Shown: piece by piece, positions 35,440 to 44,242 of the stretch
Layout of the letters: the number at the start of each line of letters is the position of its first letter
Position numbering within the stretch: position 1 is the first letter of the stretch
Assembly (NCBI GenBank): GCA_035948135.1
Contig: DASZJL010000022.1
Location: forward strand, 5,473 to 69,472
Reading direction: 5' to 3'
DNA from: CADDZP01 sp035948135
GTDB taxonomy: Bacteria > Actinomycetota > Acidimicrobiia > Acidimicrobiales > AC-14
DNA length: 64,000 nucleotides
Notes under the pieces: model-generated
Databases searched by the model: none
The model's input: only the letters and a program-made list of their open reading frames with translations
What the model was told of the DNA's origin: nothing
Made by a program: the position numbers and the translations under genes

Positions 35440-36047
35440 CAGCTCGGGTCAGGCTCGGCGGCCGGGTCCCCGGCCGGCAACACGTCGCACGCCCACTCCA
35501 TGCGCTTCCAGTCGGGCACCGGCGTCCTCTCGGCCGGGCGGGGTACAAACTTCGACCGTTCCACGAGCGTGTAGTGGTGGATATAGCGCGGGCAGTTCGG
35601 GTACACCCGCTGCACGGCCACCCGCACGACGAACTGCGCCTCCGGCCATTCGGGGAGGAGGGCGTCGTCGAAGTCGATCGACGCCGTGCCTTCGAGGCGC
35701 ACACGCGAGGGGCTCTCGAAGTCGATGAACAGGATGCCGACGTCGGGGTGGCCCAGGATGTTGCCCATCGACAGGTACATCCCGTTGCCGTCGTAGTTGG
35801 GGAAGGCGATCGTGCGTTCGTCGACGACGTGGACGAAGCCAGGATCGCCGCCCTTGTACGAGCAGGTCGGGTGCCCGTTCTCGTCGGCGCTGGCGAGAAA
35901 GAACATGTCACGCGCCTCGATGAAGGCCCGGTCGCTGGCCGAGATGGTGTCGGTGACGAGCTTCTCGTCGATGCGGTCGGCGAGCCTGCGAGTGTCGAAC
36001 CGGTCCTGGAGGAGACGGTTGCCGTCGTGGAACAGGTCGCCGGTCAC
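35439..36047 (-). CDS. Pyridoxamine 5'-phosphate oxidase-like flavoprotein
   Basis: A 202-residue split-barrel protein: DMFFLASADENGHPTCSYKG is the usual FMN-binding N-terminal strand pair, and GNILGHPDVGILFIDF follows. Family members bind FMN, F420 or haem. The GTG at 36047 gives a normal N-terminus (MTGDLFHDGNR). Upstream open frame runs into the divergent phosphatase gene and is rejected. It precedes threonine aldolase in one operon; since that is a PLP enzyme, a role in B6 supply is conceivable but unproven. Confidence 0.8.
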
Positions 36048-36075
36048 AAACGAAAGGCTAGGCCCGCCCGTTACC

Positions 36076-36873
36076 GTGAGTTTCGTGGTCGACGTCGACA
36101 AGCTCTTCGATCTGGCGCTCGACCTGGCCCAGAAGGCCGGCCGGCTCCTGCTCGACGCGGCACCCGACCGTGCCGACGACGTCGACACCAAGTCGTCGCG
36201 AACCGACATGGTGACCGCCGTGGACCGGGCGTCGGAGGCGCTCGTCGTCGGGGCCCTCGCCCAAGCCCGGCCCGACGACGGCGTGCTCGGCGAGGAGGGA
36301 AGCCGGCGCCAGGGCACCAGTGGCGTGCGCTGGATCATCGACCCCCTCGACGGGACGACGAACTACCTCTACGGCATTCCCCAGTTCGCGGTGTCGATCG
36401 CGGTCGAGGTCGACGGCGACGTGGAAGCGGGCGTGGTCGCCCACCCAACGCTCGAGGAGGTGTTCACGGCTCGCCGAGGGCAGGGCGCACGGTGCAACGG
36501 CGCGCCGATCTCCGTGTCCGACAAAGACGACTTGTCCACCGCCCTGATCGGCACCGGGTTCGGCTACGACGCCGAGCGTCGTGGGGAACAAGCGGGCTGG
36601 CTGCGCCACATCCTGCCGCGTGTCCGTGACATCCGGCGCGGCGGTGCGGCGTCCATCGACCTGTGCTGGGTGGCGTGCGGCCGCCTCGACGGCTACTACG
36701 AGCGGGACCTCTCGCCGTGGGACGTGGCCGCGGGTGAGCTCATCGCCCGGGAGGCCGGTGCGACGACGAGTGACCTCGAGGGCGGGCCCGTGCGGGCGGA
36801 CGCCGTGGTGGCGGCCACGCCCGCCATCGCGCCCGCGCTCCGCCACTTGGTGTCCGAAGCGGCCAGACTGTAG
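36076..36873 (+). CDS. Inositol monophosphatase family protein
   Basis: A 265-residue Mg2+-dependent phosphatase with the metal-binding motifs GEEGS, IDPLDGTTNY and SPWDVAAGELIAREAG. It could hydrolyse inositol 1-phosphate, histidinol phosphate (HisN) or fructose bisphosphate; in a phosphatidylinositol-containing actinobacterium the first two are most likely. GTG 36076 is chosen; GTG 36085 is an alternative. It starts 28 bp from the divergent PPOX gene. Confidence 0.88.
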   Translation: MSFVVDVDKLFDLALDLAQKAGRLLLDAAPDRADDVDTKSSRTDMVTAVDRASEALVVGALAQARPDDGVLGEEGSRRQGTSGVRWIIDPLDGTTNYLYGIPQFAVSIAVEVDGDVEAGVVAHPTLEEVFTARRGQGARCNGAPISVSDKDDLSTALIGTGFGYDAERRGEQAGWLRHILPRVRDIRRGGAASIDLCWVACGRLDGYYERDLSPWDVAAGELIAREAGATTSDLEGGPVRADAVVAATPAIAPALRHLVSEAARL

Positions 36874-36880
36874 GGCGAAG

Positions 36881-37705
36881 ATGAGCAGCGACATTGAGAA
36901 GGACGCAGGCGTCGAACCCGAGATGCCGGAGCCGCCGCCCGGCGACGAGGCACTGGAGCAGCGCCACCATCAGGCCCTCCATGAACGGCTCAGCGCCCTC
37001 GAGTCGCAGGTCGCGGGCGGCGTGAAGAAGGGTGCCGATTTCACCTTCGTCCCGGCCTGGAAGCGCCTGACCCAGGGCGAGCCGCGCTGGCAGGTGACCG
37101 TCGCCATCGCGGTCGCACTCACCCTGCAGGGGCTCCTGCCGGAACACCTCGTCCTCGGGCCCCGCTGGCTCCTCCCGAGTATGGGCGGCGCGTTGGTGAT
37201 CGCCATCTTCGCCACCCACCCGACGCCTCGCATCAACCGAACCTCGCGGGCGCTCCGCGTGCTCAGCCTGGCAGTCATCGGCACCATCAGCATCGCCAAC
37301 GGCTACTCGGCGTACCGCCTCATCGACGAGCTCCTGCGCGGCGGCGTCACCGATGCGACGCGCCTCCTCCTCACCGGCGGTGCGATCTGGCTCACCAATG
37401 TGATCGCCTTCTCGCTCTGGTACTGGGAGTTCGACCGCGGCGGACCGGCCGCCAGGGCCCTCGCCATGCGCCCGTACCCGGACTTCCAGTTCCCGCAGAT
37501 GGAGAACCCGACGCTGGCGCCGAAGGACTGGGAACCGTTCTTCGTCGACTACCTCTACCTGTCGTTCACCAACGCGCTGGCGTTCAGCCCCACCGACGTC
37601 ATGCCGCTCTCGCGGTGGGCCAAGCTGACGATGCTGGCCCAGTCCGGCGTGTCGGTGCTGCTGGTCCTACTGGTGATCGCCCGAGCCGTCAACATCCTCA
37701 AGTAG
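36881..37705 (+). CDS. Multi-pass membrane protein, unknown
   Basis: The 274-residue product has an acidic N-terminus, then five or six membrane helices. The last two, separated by the amphipathic FFVDYLYLSFTNALAFSPTD segment, look like a pore-loop or DUF1345-like arrangement. I cannot assign a function. It follows the phosphatase by 7 bp. Its last 39 bp overlap the 3' end of the convergent acyl-CoA synthetase gene. Confidence 0.7.
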   Translation: MSSDIEKDAGVEPEMPEPPPGDEALEQRHHQALHERLSALESQVAGGVKKGADFTFVPAWKRLTQGEPRWQVTVAIAVALTLQGLLPEHLVLGPRWLLPSMGGALVIAIFATHPTPRINRTSRALRVLSLAVIGTISIANGYSAYRLIDELLRGGVTDATRLLLTGGAIWLTNVIAFSLWYWEFDRGGPAARALAMRPYPDFQFPQMENPTLAPKDWEPFFVDYLYLSFTNALAFSPTDVMPLSRWAKLTMLAQSGVSVLLVLLVIARAVNILK

Positions 37706-38998
37706 CTGGCTCGCCAGCCGCGAACGCCGGACCTTGCCGGTGCCCGTGCGCGGCAGATCGTCCACCAGGTAGACGTCCTTGGGGCACTTGTAGGCCGACA
37801 GATGGGCGCGGGCGTGGTCGACAACGGCGTCGGGACGGACGTCGCCGACGACCGCCGCGCACACCCGTTGACCCCAGCGATCGTCAGGGGCGCCGAACAC
37901 GGCGACGTCATCCACGCCGGCCAGCGCGGCCAGCACGTTCTCGACCTCGGCCGGGTAGACGTTCACGCCGCCCGAGATGATGAGGTCGTCGCGCCGGCTG
38001 TCGAGGAAGAGAAAGCCGTCGTCGAGATGGCCGAGGTCGCCGGCGGTGAAGGCGTCGCCCCGCCACGCCGCCTCGGTGCGCTCGGGATCGCGCCAGTACT
38101 CGAAACGGGCAAAGGCCGGCACGTGGCACCAGACGAGACCGTCGTTGTCGACTTCCAGACGCCGGCGGGGGCGGGCCCGGCCGACGGTGCCCGGGTGCTG
38201 GCGCCAGTCGTCCGGCGGGCACACCGTGAACTGGCCCTCGGTCGCCCCGTAGAACTCCCAGACGCTGCCCGACGGGAACGCGGCGAGCGCCGCCTCCTTG
38301 ATCGGCGTTGGGCAAGGGGCACCGGCGTGCACGAGCCGCCGGAACGACGACAGGTCGGGGAGGTGGCCGTGCGCGAACAGGCGTTGCAGGTGGGCGGGCA
38401 CCATGAAGGCCAGCGTCGGCCGTTGTTCGGCGATGGCGTGGGCCACGACCTCGGCGTCGAAGCGCTCGAGGATCACGACCTCGCCCCCGGCCAGCAGTGT
38501 GCCGAGCGAAAACCGCAGCGGCGCGGAGTGGTACAGCGGCGAGCACACGAGCATGACGTCGTCGGCATCGAAGGCCCAGACATCGCGCTCGTCTTCCTGC
38601 AACGCCACCGCCTCGGCCTGGTCGAGCAGGCCGGACCAGACGCCCTTTGGCGTACCGGTCGTCCCCGACGTGTAGTGCATCGGGCGGACGAGCGGAGCCG
38701 GCGCCAGTTCGACCGGCGGCCCGTCGACGAGACCGGCGAGCACCTCGGCGTCGACCACCAGGGCGGGTTCGGCGTTGTCGAGGATCGTCCTTCGCTCCTC
38801 GTCGAGCAGCGCTGGATTCAACGGCACCGGCGCCATGCCGACGCGGGCCGCGCCGAGCATCCCGCACAGCAGCGCAACCGAGTTCGGGCAGACAAAGGCG
38901 ACCCGATCGCCTATCTGTAGTCCCCGCTCCAGAAGGGCGCCTGCAATACGCGCCTGCAGCGCATCTGCCTCACTAGCGGTGACGCGCTCGAGTCGCAC
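37667..38998 (-). CDS. AMP-binding acyl-CoA synthetase-like protein (short form)
   Basis: A 443-residue ANL-family adenylating enzyme: the P-loop-like YTSGTTGTPKG, GATEGQFTV, the hinge region DLIISGGVNVYPAEVE, and the catalytic lysine in RTGTGKVRR. It lacks about 40-60 residues at the N-terminus compared with full-length FadD-type proteins, beginning in the segment GDRVAFVCPNS after only about 30 residues. It would activate a carboxylic acid as the adenylate and then as the CoA thioester. Substrate unknown. Confidence 0.85.
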   Translation of the reverse strand: MRLERVTASEADALQARIAGALLERGLQIGDRVAFVCPNSVALLCGMLGAARVGMAPVPLNPALLDEERRTILDNAEPALVVDAEVLAGLVDGPPVELAPAPLVRPMHYTSGTTGTPKGVWSGLLDQAEAVALQEDERDVWAFDADDVMLVCSPLYHSAPLRFSLGTLLAGGEVVILERFDAEVVAHAIAEQRPTLAFMVPAHLQRLFAHGHLPDLSSFRRLVHAGAPCPTPIKEAALAAFPSGSVWEFYGATEGQFTVCPPDDWRQHPGTVGRARPRRRLEVDNDGLVWCHVPAFARFEYWRDPERTEAAWRGDAFTAGDLGHLDDGFLFLDSRRDDLIISGGVNVYPAEVENVLAALAGVDDVAVFGAPDDRWGQRVCAAVVGDVRPDAVVDHARAHLSAYKCPKDVYLVDDLPRTGTGKVRRSRLASQLLEDVDGSGDHQ

Positions 38999-39037
38999 AC
39001 CGTCAATCTACGGGCGCCCCCGTGGGCCACCCTGGCG

Positions 39038-39385
39038 TCAGCAGCCCATGGTGCAGACGCAGAGCTCGTTGCCTTCGGGGTCGGCGAGAACGATCCAGCT
39101 CTCGCCCCACTCTTCGATCGGACCTTCGAGCCGGGTGGCGCCCAGTCCGATGAGGCGCGCGGCCTCGGTCTCGATGTCCGGCGCGTGGATGTCGAGGTGC
39201 ATGCGGTTCTTCGCCGTCTTCGGTTCGTCGACGCCCTGGAGGATGAGCTCGTGCTGGGTGCGGTCGCCGGTGCCGAGCACGACGTACTGGCCGGCGGACG
39301 CCACCTCCTTGTAGCCGAGGGCGCCCGCCCAGAACGGCGCCAGCGCCTTCGGGTCCTTGCAGTCGAGGACGGTGACCAGCTTCAT
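39038..39385 (-). CDS. VOC family (glyoxalase/bleomycin resistance-like) protein
   Basis: A 115-residue single VOC domain with DCKDPKALAPFWAGALGY, NRMHLDIHAPD and VLADPEGNELCV at the expected positions. Such proteins act as isomerases, dioxygenases or binding proteins. The ATG lies 4 nt inside the stop region of the phosphofructokinase gene, so it is coupled to it. Three cysteines close to the C-terminus (CVCTMGC) are unusual and might bind a metal. Confidence 0.8.
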   Translation of the reverse strand: MKLVTVLDCKDPKALAPFWAGALGYKEVASAGQYVVLGTGDRTQHELILQGVDEPKTAKNRMHLDIHAPDIETEAARLIGLGATRLEGPIEEWGESWIVLADPEGNELCVCTMGC

Positions 39386-40413
39386 CGAAAGAAAACCTCC
39401 GCCACGCCGTGGAACAGGTCGGGATCGACGGTCTTGAGCTCGCCCACCGCGTCCGCGATCGGGCACCGAACGATTTGACCACCCTGGAGGGCGACCATCT
39501 GGCCAAACGCTCCATCGTGGGCGGCGTCGATGGCGGCGATGCCGAAACGGGTGGCGAGGATGCGGTCGAAGGCGGTGGGCGTGCCCCCGCGCTGGACGTG
39601 GCCGAGGATCGTCACCCGGGTCTCGAAACCGGTGCGCTTCTCGATCTCCTCGGCGACCAGGTTGCTGATGCCGCCGAGGCGGACGTGGCCGAACTGGTCG
39701 ACCTCGTTCGACTGGGTGGCCATCGTTCCCTGCTTGGGCTCGGCGCCTTCGGCCACGACGACGATGGAGGCGAACCGACCTTTGGCGTGCCGCTTCTTCA
39801 GATCGTCACAGACGCGCTCGATGTCGAACTCTTCCTCGGGGATCAGGATCTCGGCCGCGCCGCCCGCGATGCCCGCCTCGGTGGCGATCCACCCCGCGTG
39901 GCGGCCCATGACCTCGACGACCATCACCCGGTCGTGGGACTCCGCCGTGGTGTGCAGACGGTCGATGGCATCGGAGGCGATCTGCACGGCGGTGTCGAAG
40001 CCGAACGTCACCTCGGTGCAGGAGAGGTCGTTGTCGATGGTCTTCGGCACGCCGACCACACCGATGCCCTCGGTGCCCAGCTTGTTGGCGACGCCCAAGG
40101 TGTCCTCGCCGCCGATGGCGACGAGGGCGCCGATGCGTTCCTTGCGGAGTGTGTCGAGCGCCTTCTTGACGCCGTCCTCGATCTTGTATGGGTTGGTACG
40201 AGAGGTGCCGAGAATCGTTCCGCCGCGTGGAAGGATCCCCCGGCAACGTTCGACATCGAGAACCATCGTGCTGTCCTCGAGCACGCCCTTCCATCCGTCG
40301 CGGAACCCGACGAGCTCGTCGCCGTAGTGACGTTCCCCCTTGCGAACGACGGCGCGGATGACAGCATTGAGGCCCGGACAGTCACCGCCACCGGTCAGGA
40401 GTCCGACTCGCAC
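39382..40413 (-). CDS. pfkA: 6-phosphofructokinase, PPi-type active site
   Basis: A 343-residue phosphofructokinase: GGDCPGLNAVIR at the N-terminus, catalytic TIDND, MGRHAGWIA and GHVQRGGTP. The phosphoryl-donor site carries GGEDT (Asp104) and PKTIDND (Lys124). In this family Gly104/Gly124 marks ATP enzymes and Asp104/Lys124 marks pyrophosphate-dependent enzymes, as in Amycolatopsis methanolica, so I predict PPi-dependent activity. It is divergent from the RlpA-like gene. Confidence 0.9.
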   Translation of the reverse strand: MRVGLLTGGGDCPGLNAVIRAVVRKGERHYGDELVGFRDGWKGVLEDSTMVLDVERCRGILPRGGTILGTSRTNPYKIEDGVKKALDTLRKERIGALVAIGGEDTLGVANKLGTEGIGVVGVPKTIDNDLSCTEVTFGFDTAVQIASDAIDRLHTTAESHDRVMVVEVMGRHAGWIATEAGIAGGAAEILIPEEEFDIERVCDDLKKRHAKGRFASIVVVAEGAEPKQGTMATQSNEVDQFGHVRLGGISNLVAEEIEKRTGFETRVTILGHVQRGGTPTAFDRILATRFGIAAIDAAHDGAFGQMVALQGGQIVRCPIADAVGELKTVDPDLFHGVAEVFFR

Positions 40414-40476
40414 TTCCCCGCTCCTCTCCGACCCGCACGGTCAACGCGGACGCCTCGAACGCCGATCACAGTAGTG

Positions 40477-41454
40477 ATGCGGCGGGCAGCGGCGTTCCTG
40501 ATCGCGACGGCCCTCACCATGGGCGGCGTTCCGTCGGTCGCACGCGCCTCGAGTGCGGGCGACGACCTCCGAGCACGACGCGCCGACCTCCTGGCGCGCA
40601 TCGCCGCCCAGACCGATGAGGCCGAGCAGGACGCGGCCGCAGTCGTCCTCGCTCAAGGGCGCGAGCAGCGGGCAACGGCGGCACTGGCCACCGCCCGCCA
40701 GCACCTTCAGGAGCGCGCCGTCGAGGCGTACATGTTCGGTCTCACGCGGTCGCTGGCCAACCTCGCCAGTCCCAACGTGTACCTGGAGGACGCCTTCAAG
40801 GCCGACCAGCGGGCTATCGCCGACCTGCGGGCGGCCCGGGCGGCGCGCGTCGACGCCCTCGGCCCCGCGGAGTCGGCACGCGATACGTCGCGCGCCGCCC
40901 AGGCCCAGCTGGACGCGGAGCGCGCCCAGCTCGAGGCGACCATCACCCACCAGGACGCCCTCGACGCCCAGCTGCAGGCGGCCGCCGCCGCCCGACAAGC
41001 GGCGGCCGCGGCTCAGGCGTCCACCAACCAGGGGGTGCTCGATCGTTTCGAGACCGACCCGGCGGCCCGCACCCGCCACCGCGTGGCGACGGTGAACCAG
41101 CGTCAGCTGATGGGCCGCTATCCGTTCGGACCCGTCACCGGCGTTCCGGCCGGGCTCAAGGCGAGCGATCAGGTGATCACCGGCCCCGCCTCGTGGTACG
41201 GCCCCGGCTTCGACGGCCGGCCGACGGCCAGCGGTGCCATCTACGACCAGGAAGGGTGGACCTGCGCCAGCAAGGAGCTGCCGCTCGGCACGATCCTCCT
41301 CGTCTCCGAGAACGGTCACCAGGTGCTGCTGCTCGTCAACGATCGCGGCCCCTACGTCGACGGCTGGATCCTCGACCTCAGCCACGCGACGGCGACGGCG
41401 CTCCAACACCCCGGCGTCGGCGTGGTGACGGCACAGGTCTTGACGCCCGCGTGA
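40477..41454 (+). CDS. Secreted coiled-coil RlpA-like (DPBB) protein
   Basis: The 325-residue product has a signal peptide (cleavage near ARA-SSAG, residue 25), a coiled coil of about 170 residues rich in Ala, Gln and Arg as in CwlO/RipA N-termini, and a C-terminal double-psi beta-barrel with ASWYGPGFDGRPTASG and VNDRGPYVDGWILDLS. RlpA barrels bind or cleave peptidoglycan; the catalytic Asp in DRGPY is present. The combination suggests a wall-remodelling protein at the cell surface. ATG 40477 is used; a GTG just before it is possible. Confidence 0.85.
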   Translation: MRRAAAFLIATALTMGGVPSVARASSAGDDLRARRADLLARIAAQTDEAEQDAAAVVLAQGREQRATAALATARQHLQERAVEAYMFGLTRSLANLASPNVYLEDAFKADQRAIADLRAARAARVDALGPAESARDTSRAAQAQLDAERAQLEATITHQDALDAQLQAAAAARQAAAAAQASTNQGVLDRFETDPAARTRHRVATVNQRQLMGRYPFGPVTGVPAGLKASDQVITGPASWYGPGFDGRPTASGAIYDQEGWTCASKELPLGTILLVSENGHQVLLLVNDRGPYVDGWILDLSHATATALQHPGVGVVTAQVLTPA

Positions 41455-41509
41455 CCAGCTTTCTGGACGTCTACACCCCCATAGGGCGGGTAAAGCTCCA
41501 GAAAGCTGG
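41455..41509. terminator. Long-stem hairpin after RlpA-like gene
   Basis: CCAGCTTTCTGGA (41455-41467) and TCCAGAAAGCTGG (41497-41509) form a perfect 13-bp stem that begins at the base after the RlpA-like stop. A 29-nt loop contains CCC and GGG runs that may pair. No T-run follows. It occupies the whole gap up to the first in-frame GTG of glpK, so it may act as a terminator or limit glpK translation. Confidence 0.55.
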
Positions 41510-41530
41510 GTGGGGCTAACGTCCGCGCCC

Positions 41531-42994
41531 GTGCCGGGGGCGGTCATCGCCATCGACGCGGGCACCACCGGTGTCCGTGCCTTCGCCGTCGACGAAACAG
41601 GCGCGCCGCTCGACTACGCGTACCGCGAGTTCCCGCAGTACTTCCCGGAGCCCGGATGGGTCGAGCACGACGCCTCTGAGATCTGGGATGCCGTGCAAGC
41701 CACGCTGAGCGAGCTCCGCAGCAAGCTCCAGCAGCCGATCGCAACCATCGGCATCACCGACCAGCGGGAGACGACGGTGGTGTGGGACAAGCGGACGGGG
41801 AAGCCTCGCCACCGCGCCATCGTGTGGCAGGACCGCCGCACCGCGGACCGCTGCCGCGAACTGCAGGACGCCGGTCACCTCCCGCTCGTGCGCGAAAAGA
41901 CGGGGCTCGTCCTCGACCCCTACTTCTCAGCCACCAAGCTCGAGTGGCTGTTGACCGAAGGCGGCGTCGAGGCGGACGACGACCTGGCATTCGGAACCGT
42001 CGACTCGTGGGTCCTGTGGAACCTCACCGGCGTGCACGCGACCGAGCCCTCGAACGCGAGCCGCACGATGCTCTACGACATCCGAGCGATGGCGTGGTCC
42101 GAGGAGCTCTGCGAGCTGTTTGGCGTGCCGCTCTCGTGTCTGCCGGTCGTGCAACCGTCGAGTGGCCGCTTCGCCGTCACCGCCGACGGCATCCCGGTGA
42201 GCGGGGTCGCCGGCGACCAGCAGGCCGCCCTCTTCGGTCAGGCTTGCTTCCAACCCGGCGACGCCAAGAACACGTACGGCACGGGTTCGTTCGTTCTCAT
42301 GAATGTCGGGCCCGCGTGCCCCGACCCCGTCGAGGGACTCCTCACGACGGTTGCGTGGGACTTGCAAGACGGCACCTCGGCCTACGCCCTCGAGGGGGCG
42401 ATCTTCATCACCGGCGCCGCCGTGCAGTGGCTGCGCGACGGTCTCGACATCATCGATGACGCGTCTCAGATCGAGCCGCTGGCCCGCACCGTCCCCGACA
42501 CCGAGGGCGTGTACGTCGTGCCCGCGTTCACCGGGCTCGGCAGCCCCTACTGGGACCCCTACGCCCGCGGCACGATCGTGGGTCTCACACGGGGCGTCGG
42601 TCGCGGCCACTTGGCCCGTGCCGTCCTCGAATCGATGGCGTACCAGACACGCGACGTGATCGACGCCATGAAAGAAGTCGCCGGACGCGAGCTGTCCGGC
42701 CTGCGCGTCGACGGCGGGGCTTCAGCCAACGACCTGCTTCTGCAACTGCAGGCCGACCAGCTTCAGGCCCCGGTTGTGCGCTCCGCCGTGCAGGAGACGA
42801 CCGCCCTCGGGGCCGCCTACCTGGCCGGCCTGGCGGAGGGCGTGTGGTCGTCGACCGACGAGGTCGCCCACCACTGGCGCGCGGCCGGCGAGTTCACGTC
42901 CGGCGTGCCCGCGGCTGTGGCCGACGCCCGCCACGCCGGCTGGGGCCGGGCCGTCGAGCGCGCCCGGGGGTGGGCGCAGAGCCCGCGGAGCTAG
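41531..42994 (+). CDS. glpK: Glycerol kinase
   Basis: A FGGY-family kinase of about 487 residues: IAIDAGTTGVRAFA near the start, TDQRETTVVWDK, the active-site GVAGDQQAALFGQ, and the signature GLGSPYWDPYARG. It phosphorylates glycerol to sn-glycerol 3-phosphate. A GTG at 41510 is in frame but lies at the base of the preceding hairpin, so GTG 41531 is more likely. No glpF or glpD is nearby. Its 3' end overlaps the convergent DEAD-box gene by 101 bp. Confidence 0.9.
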   Translation: MPGAVIAIDAGTTGVRAFAVDETGAPLDYAYREFPQYFPEPGWVEHDASEIWDAVQATLSELRSKLQQPIATIGITDQRETTVVWDKRTGKPRHRAIVWQDRRTADRCRELQDAGHLPLVREKTGLVLDPYFSATKLEWLLTEGGVEADDDLAFGTVDSWVLWNLTGVHATEPSNASRTMLYDIRAMAWSEELCELFGVPLSCLPVVQPSSGRFAVTADGIPVSGVAGDQQAALFGQACFQPGDAKNTYGTGSFVLMNVGPACPDPVEGLLTTVAWDLQDGTSAYALEGAIFITGAAVQWLRDGLDIIDDASQIEPLARTVPDTEGVYVVPAFTGLGSPYWDPYARGTIVGLTRGVGRGHLARAVLESMAYQTRDVIDAMKEVAGRELSGLRVDGGASANDLLLQLQADQLQAPVVRSAVQETTALGAAYLAGLAEGVWSSTDEVAHHWRAAGEFTSGVPAAVADARHAGWGRAVERARGWAQSPRS

Positions 42995-44099
42995 GCCGGC
43001 CAGGCACCTCGAGAGTGCGCTGGAGAGCGTGGGCCTTGGCCCGGGTGTCCTCAACCACGAAGGTCACGACCACGCCGGCCGCGCCGGCCCTTCCGGTGCG
43101 CCCCGAGCGATGCAGGTAATCCTTGGCGTCGGCGGGGATGTCGAAGTGCACGACACATCCAACGTCGTCGACGTGGATCCCGCGCGCCGCGACGTCGGTG
43201 GCCACCAAGGCCTGGGCCTTCCCCGACTGGAACGCGGCCAGCGCCCGGTCCCGCTGCGCCTGGCTGCGGTCGCCGTGGATGGGGACCGCTGACACCCCGA
43301 GCTTGCTCAGCTGGCGGGCCACCCTGTCGGCGCCCCGCTTGGTTCGGCAGAACACCACTGTCGACCCGTGCTCGACAACCAGGTCCCTGGTCAGCTCCAG
43401 CCGCTTCTCACGAACGGTGTCGACGAAGTGGTGCGTCGTGCGGTCGTCGTGGCGCTCCGCCGGCGTGACGTCGCAGCGGACGGGGTCACGCTGGTAGTTG
43501 CGCACCAGCACGTCGACCGCGCCGTCGAGCGTCGCCGAGAACAGCAGGGTCTGGCGCCGGGGCTGGACACTGTCGAGGAGGCGCCGGACCTCGGGGAGGA
43601 AGCCCATGTCGGCCATGCGATCCGCTTCATCGATCACGACGATGTCGACGTCTTCGAGACGCAGGTCACCGCGCCGCACCAGGTCGGTGACCCGACCTGG
43701 GCAGCCCACCGCGACGTCGAGGCCGCGACGGAGGGCCCGGAGCTGCGGGCCGAAGCCCACGCCTCCGTAGAACGTCGCAACCGACCGCTTGCGGACGGCG
43801 AGCAACGGCTTGAGCTCGGTTTCGATCTGGGCCGCGAGCTCGCGCGTGGGCGCCAGCACGAGCGCCCGGGGACGGCCGGGCTTGGCCCGCGCCACTCGCT
43901 GGGCGATCGCGAGCCCGAAGGCGAGGGTCTTGCCGGATCCGGTGGGGGCCCGGCCGCAGACGTCCTGGCCTGCGAGGGCAGGTGCGATGGCCGCGGCCTG
44001 GATCGGAAACGGCTCGGTCCTGGAGTGCTGGGTCAAGCACGCGCACAGGTCGTCGGCGACGCCGAGCGCGGCAAAGGTGGTGGTGGTGTCGGTTGGCAT
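42894..44099 (-). CDS. DEAD-box ATP-dependent RNA helicase
   Basis: A 401-residue DEAD-box protein with every core motif: Q-motif region EPFPIQAAAI, APTGSGKT, PTRELA, VIDEADRM, SAT, and HRSGRTGRAG. A basic, Arg/Pro-rich tail of about 40 residues follows and probably binds RNA. It unwinds RNA in ribosome assembly or decay. The last 101 bp are antisense to glpK. The upstream 190 bp is non-coding and contains a candidate structured RNA. Confidence 0.92.
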   Translation of the reverse strand: MPTDTTTTFAALGVADDLCACLTQHSRTEPFPIQAAAIAPALAGQDVCGRAPTGSGKTLAFGLAIAQRVARAKPGRPRALVLAPTRELAAQIETELKPLLAVRKRSVATFYGGVGFGPQLRALRRGLDVAVGCPGRVTDLVRRGDLRLEDVDIVVIDEADRMADMGFLPEVRRLLDSVQPRRQTLLFSATLDGAVDVLVRNYQRDPVRCDVTPAERHDDRTTHHFVDTVREKRLELTRDLVVEHGSTVVFCRTKRGADRVARQLSKLGVSAVPIHGDRSQAQRDRALAAFQSGKAQALVATDVAARGIHVDDVGCVVHFDIPADAKDYLHRSGRTGRAGAAGVVVTFVVEDTRAKAHALQRTLEVPGRPSSAGSAPTPGRARRPGPSRRGGRRPQPRARRT

Positions 44100-44125
44100 T
44101 GATTCCTGTCTTGGGGAAGTGGGCG

Positions 44126-44242
44126 CGACGGGCCCGATCGGCTGCTAAAGGGGAGCCGGTCGAAAGGAAGATCGTTCGCACGGCCCGTCGGCTCTGTAGC
44201 ACCCAAAGTGCGGAGCACCGACGCCACCCAGCGAGAGCTGGG
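44126..44242 (+). ncRNA. Candidate structured RNA next to helicase gene
   Basis: In the non-coding 189 bp between the DEAD-box gene and plsC, CGACGGGCC (44126-44134) pairs perfectly with GGCCCGTCG (44182-44190). Stacked inside it CGATCGGCT (44135-44143) pairs with AGCCGGTCG (44154-44162), and further on CCCAGC-GAGA-GCTGGG (44227-44242) forms a hairpin with a GNRA tetraloop. One U-G wobble in the second stem and the GAGA loop favour the plus strand; on the minus strand the wobble becomes a C-A mismatch. It matches no RNA family I recognise. It could instead be the helicase 5' leader. Confidence 0.35.
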
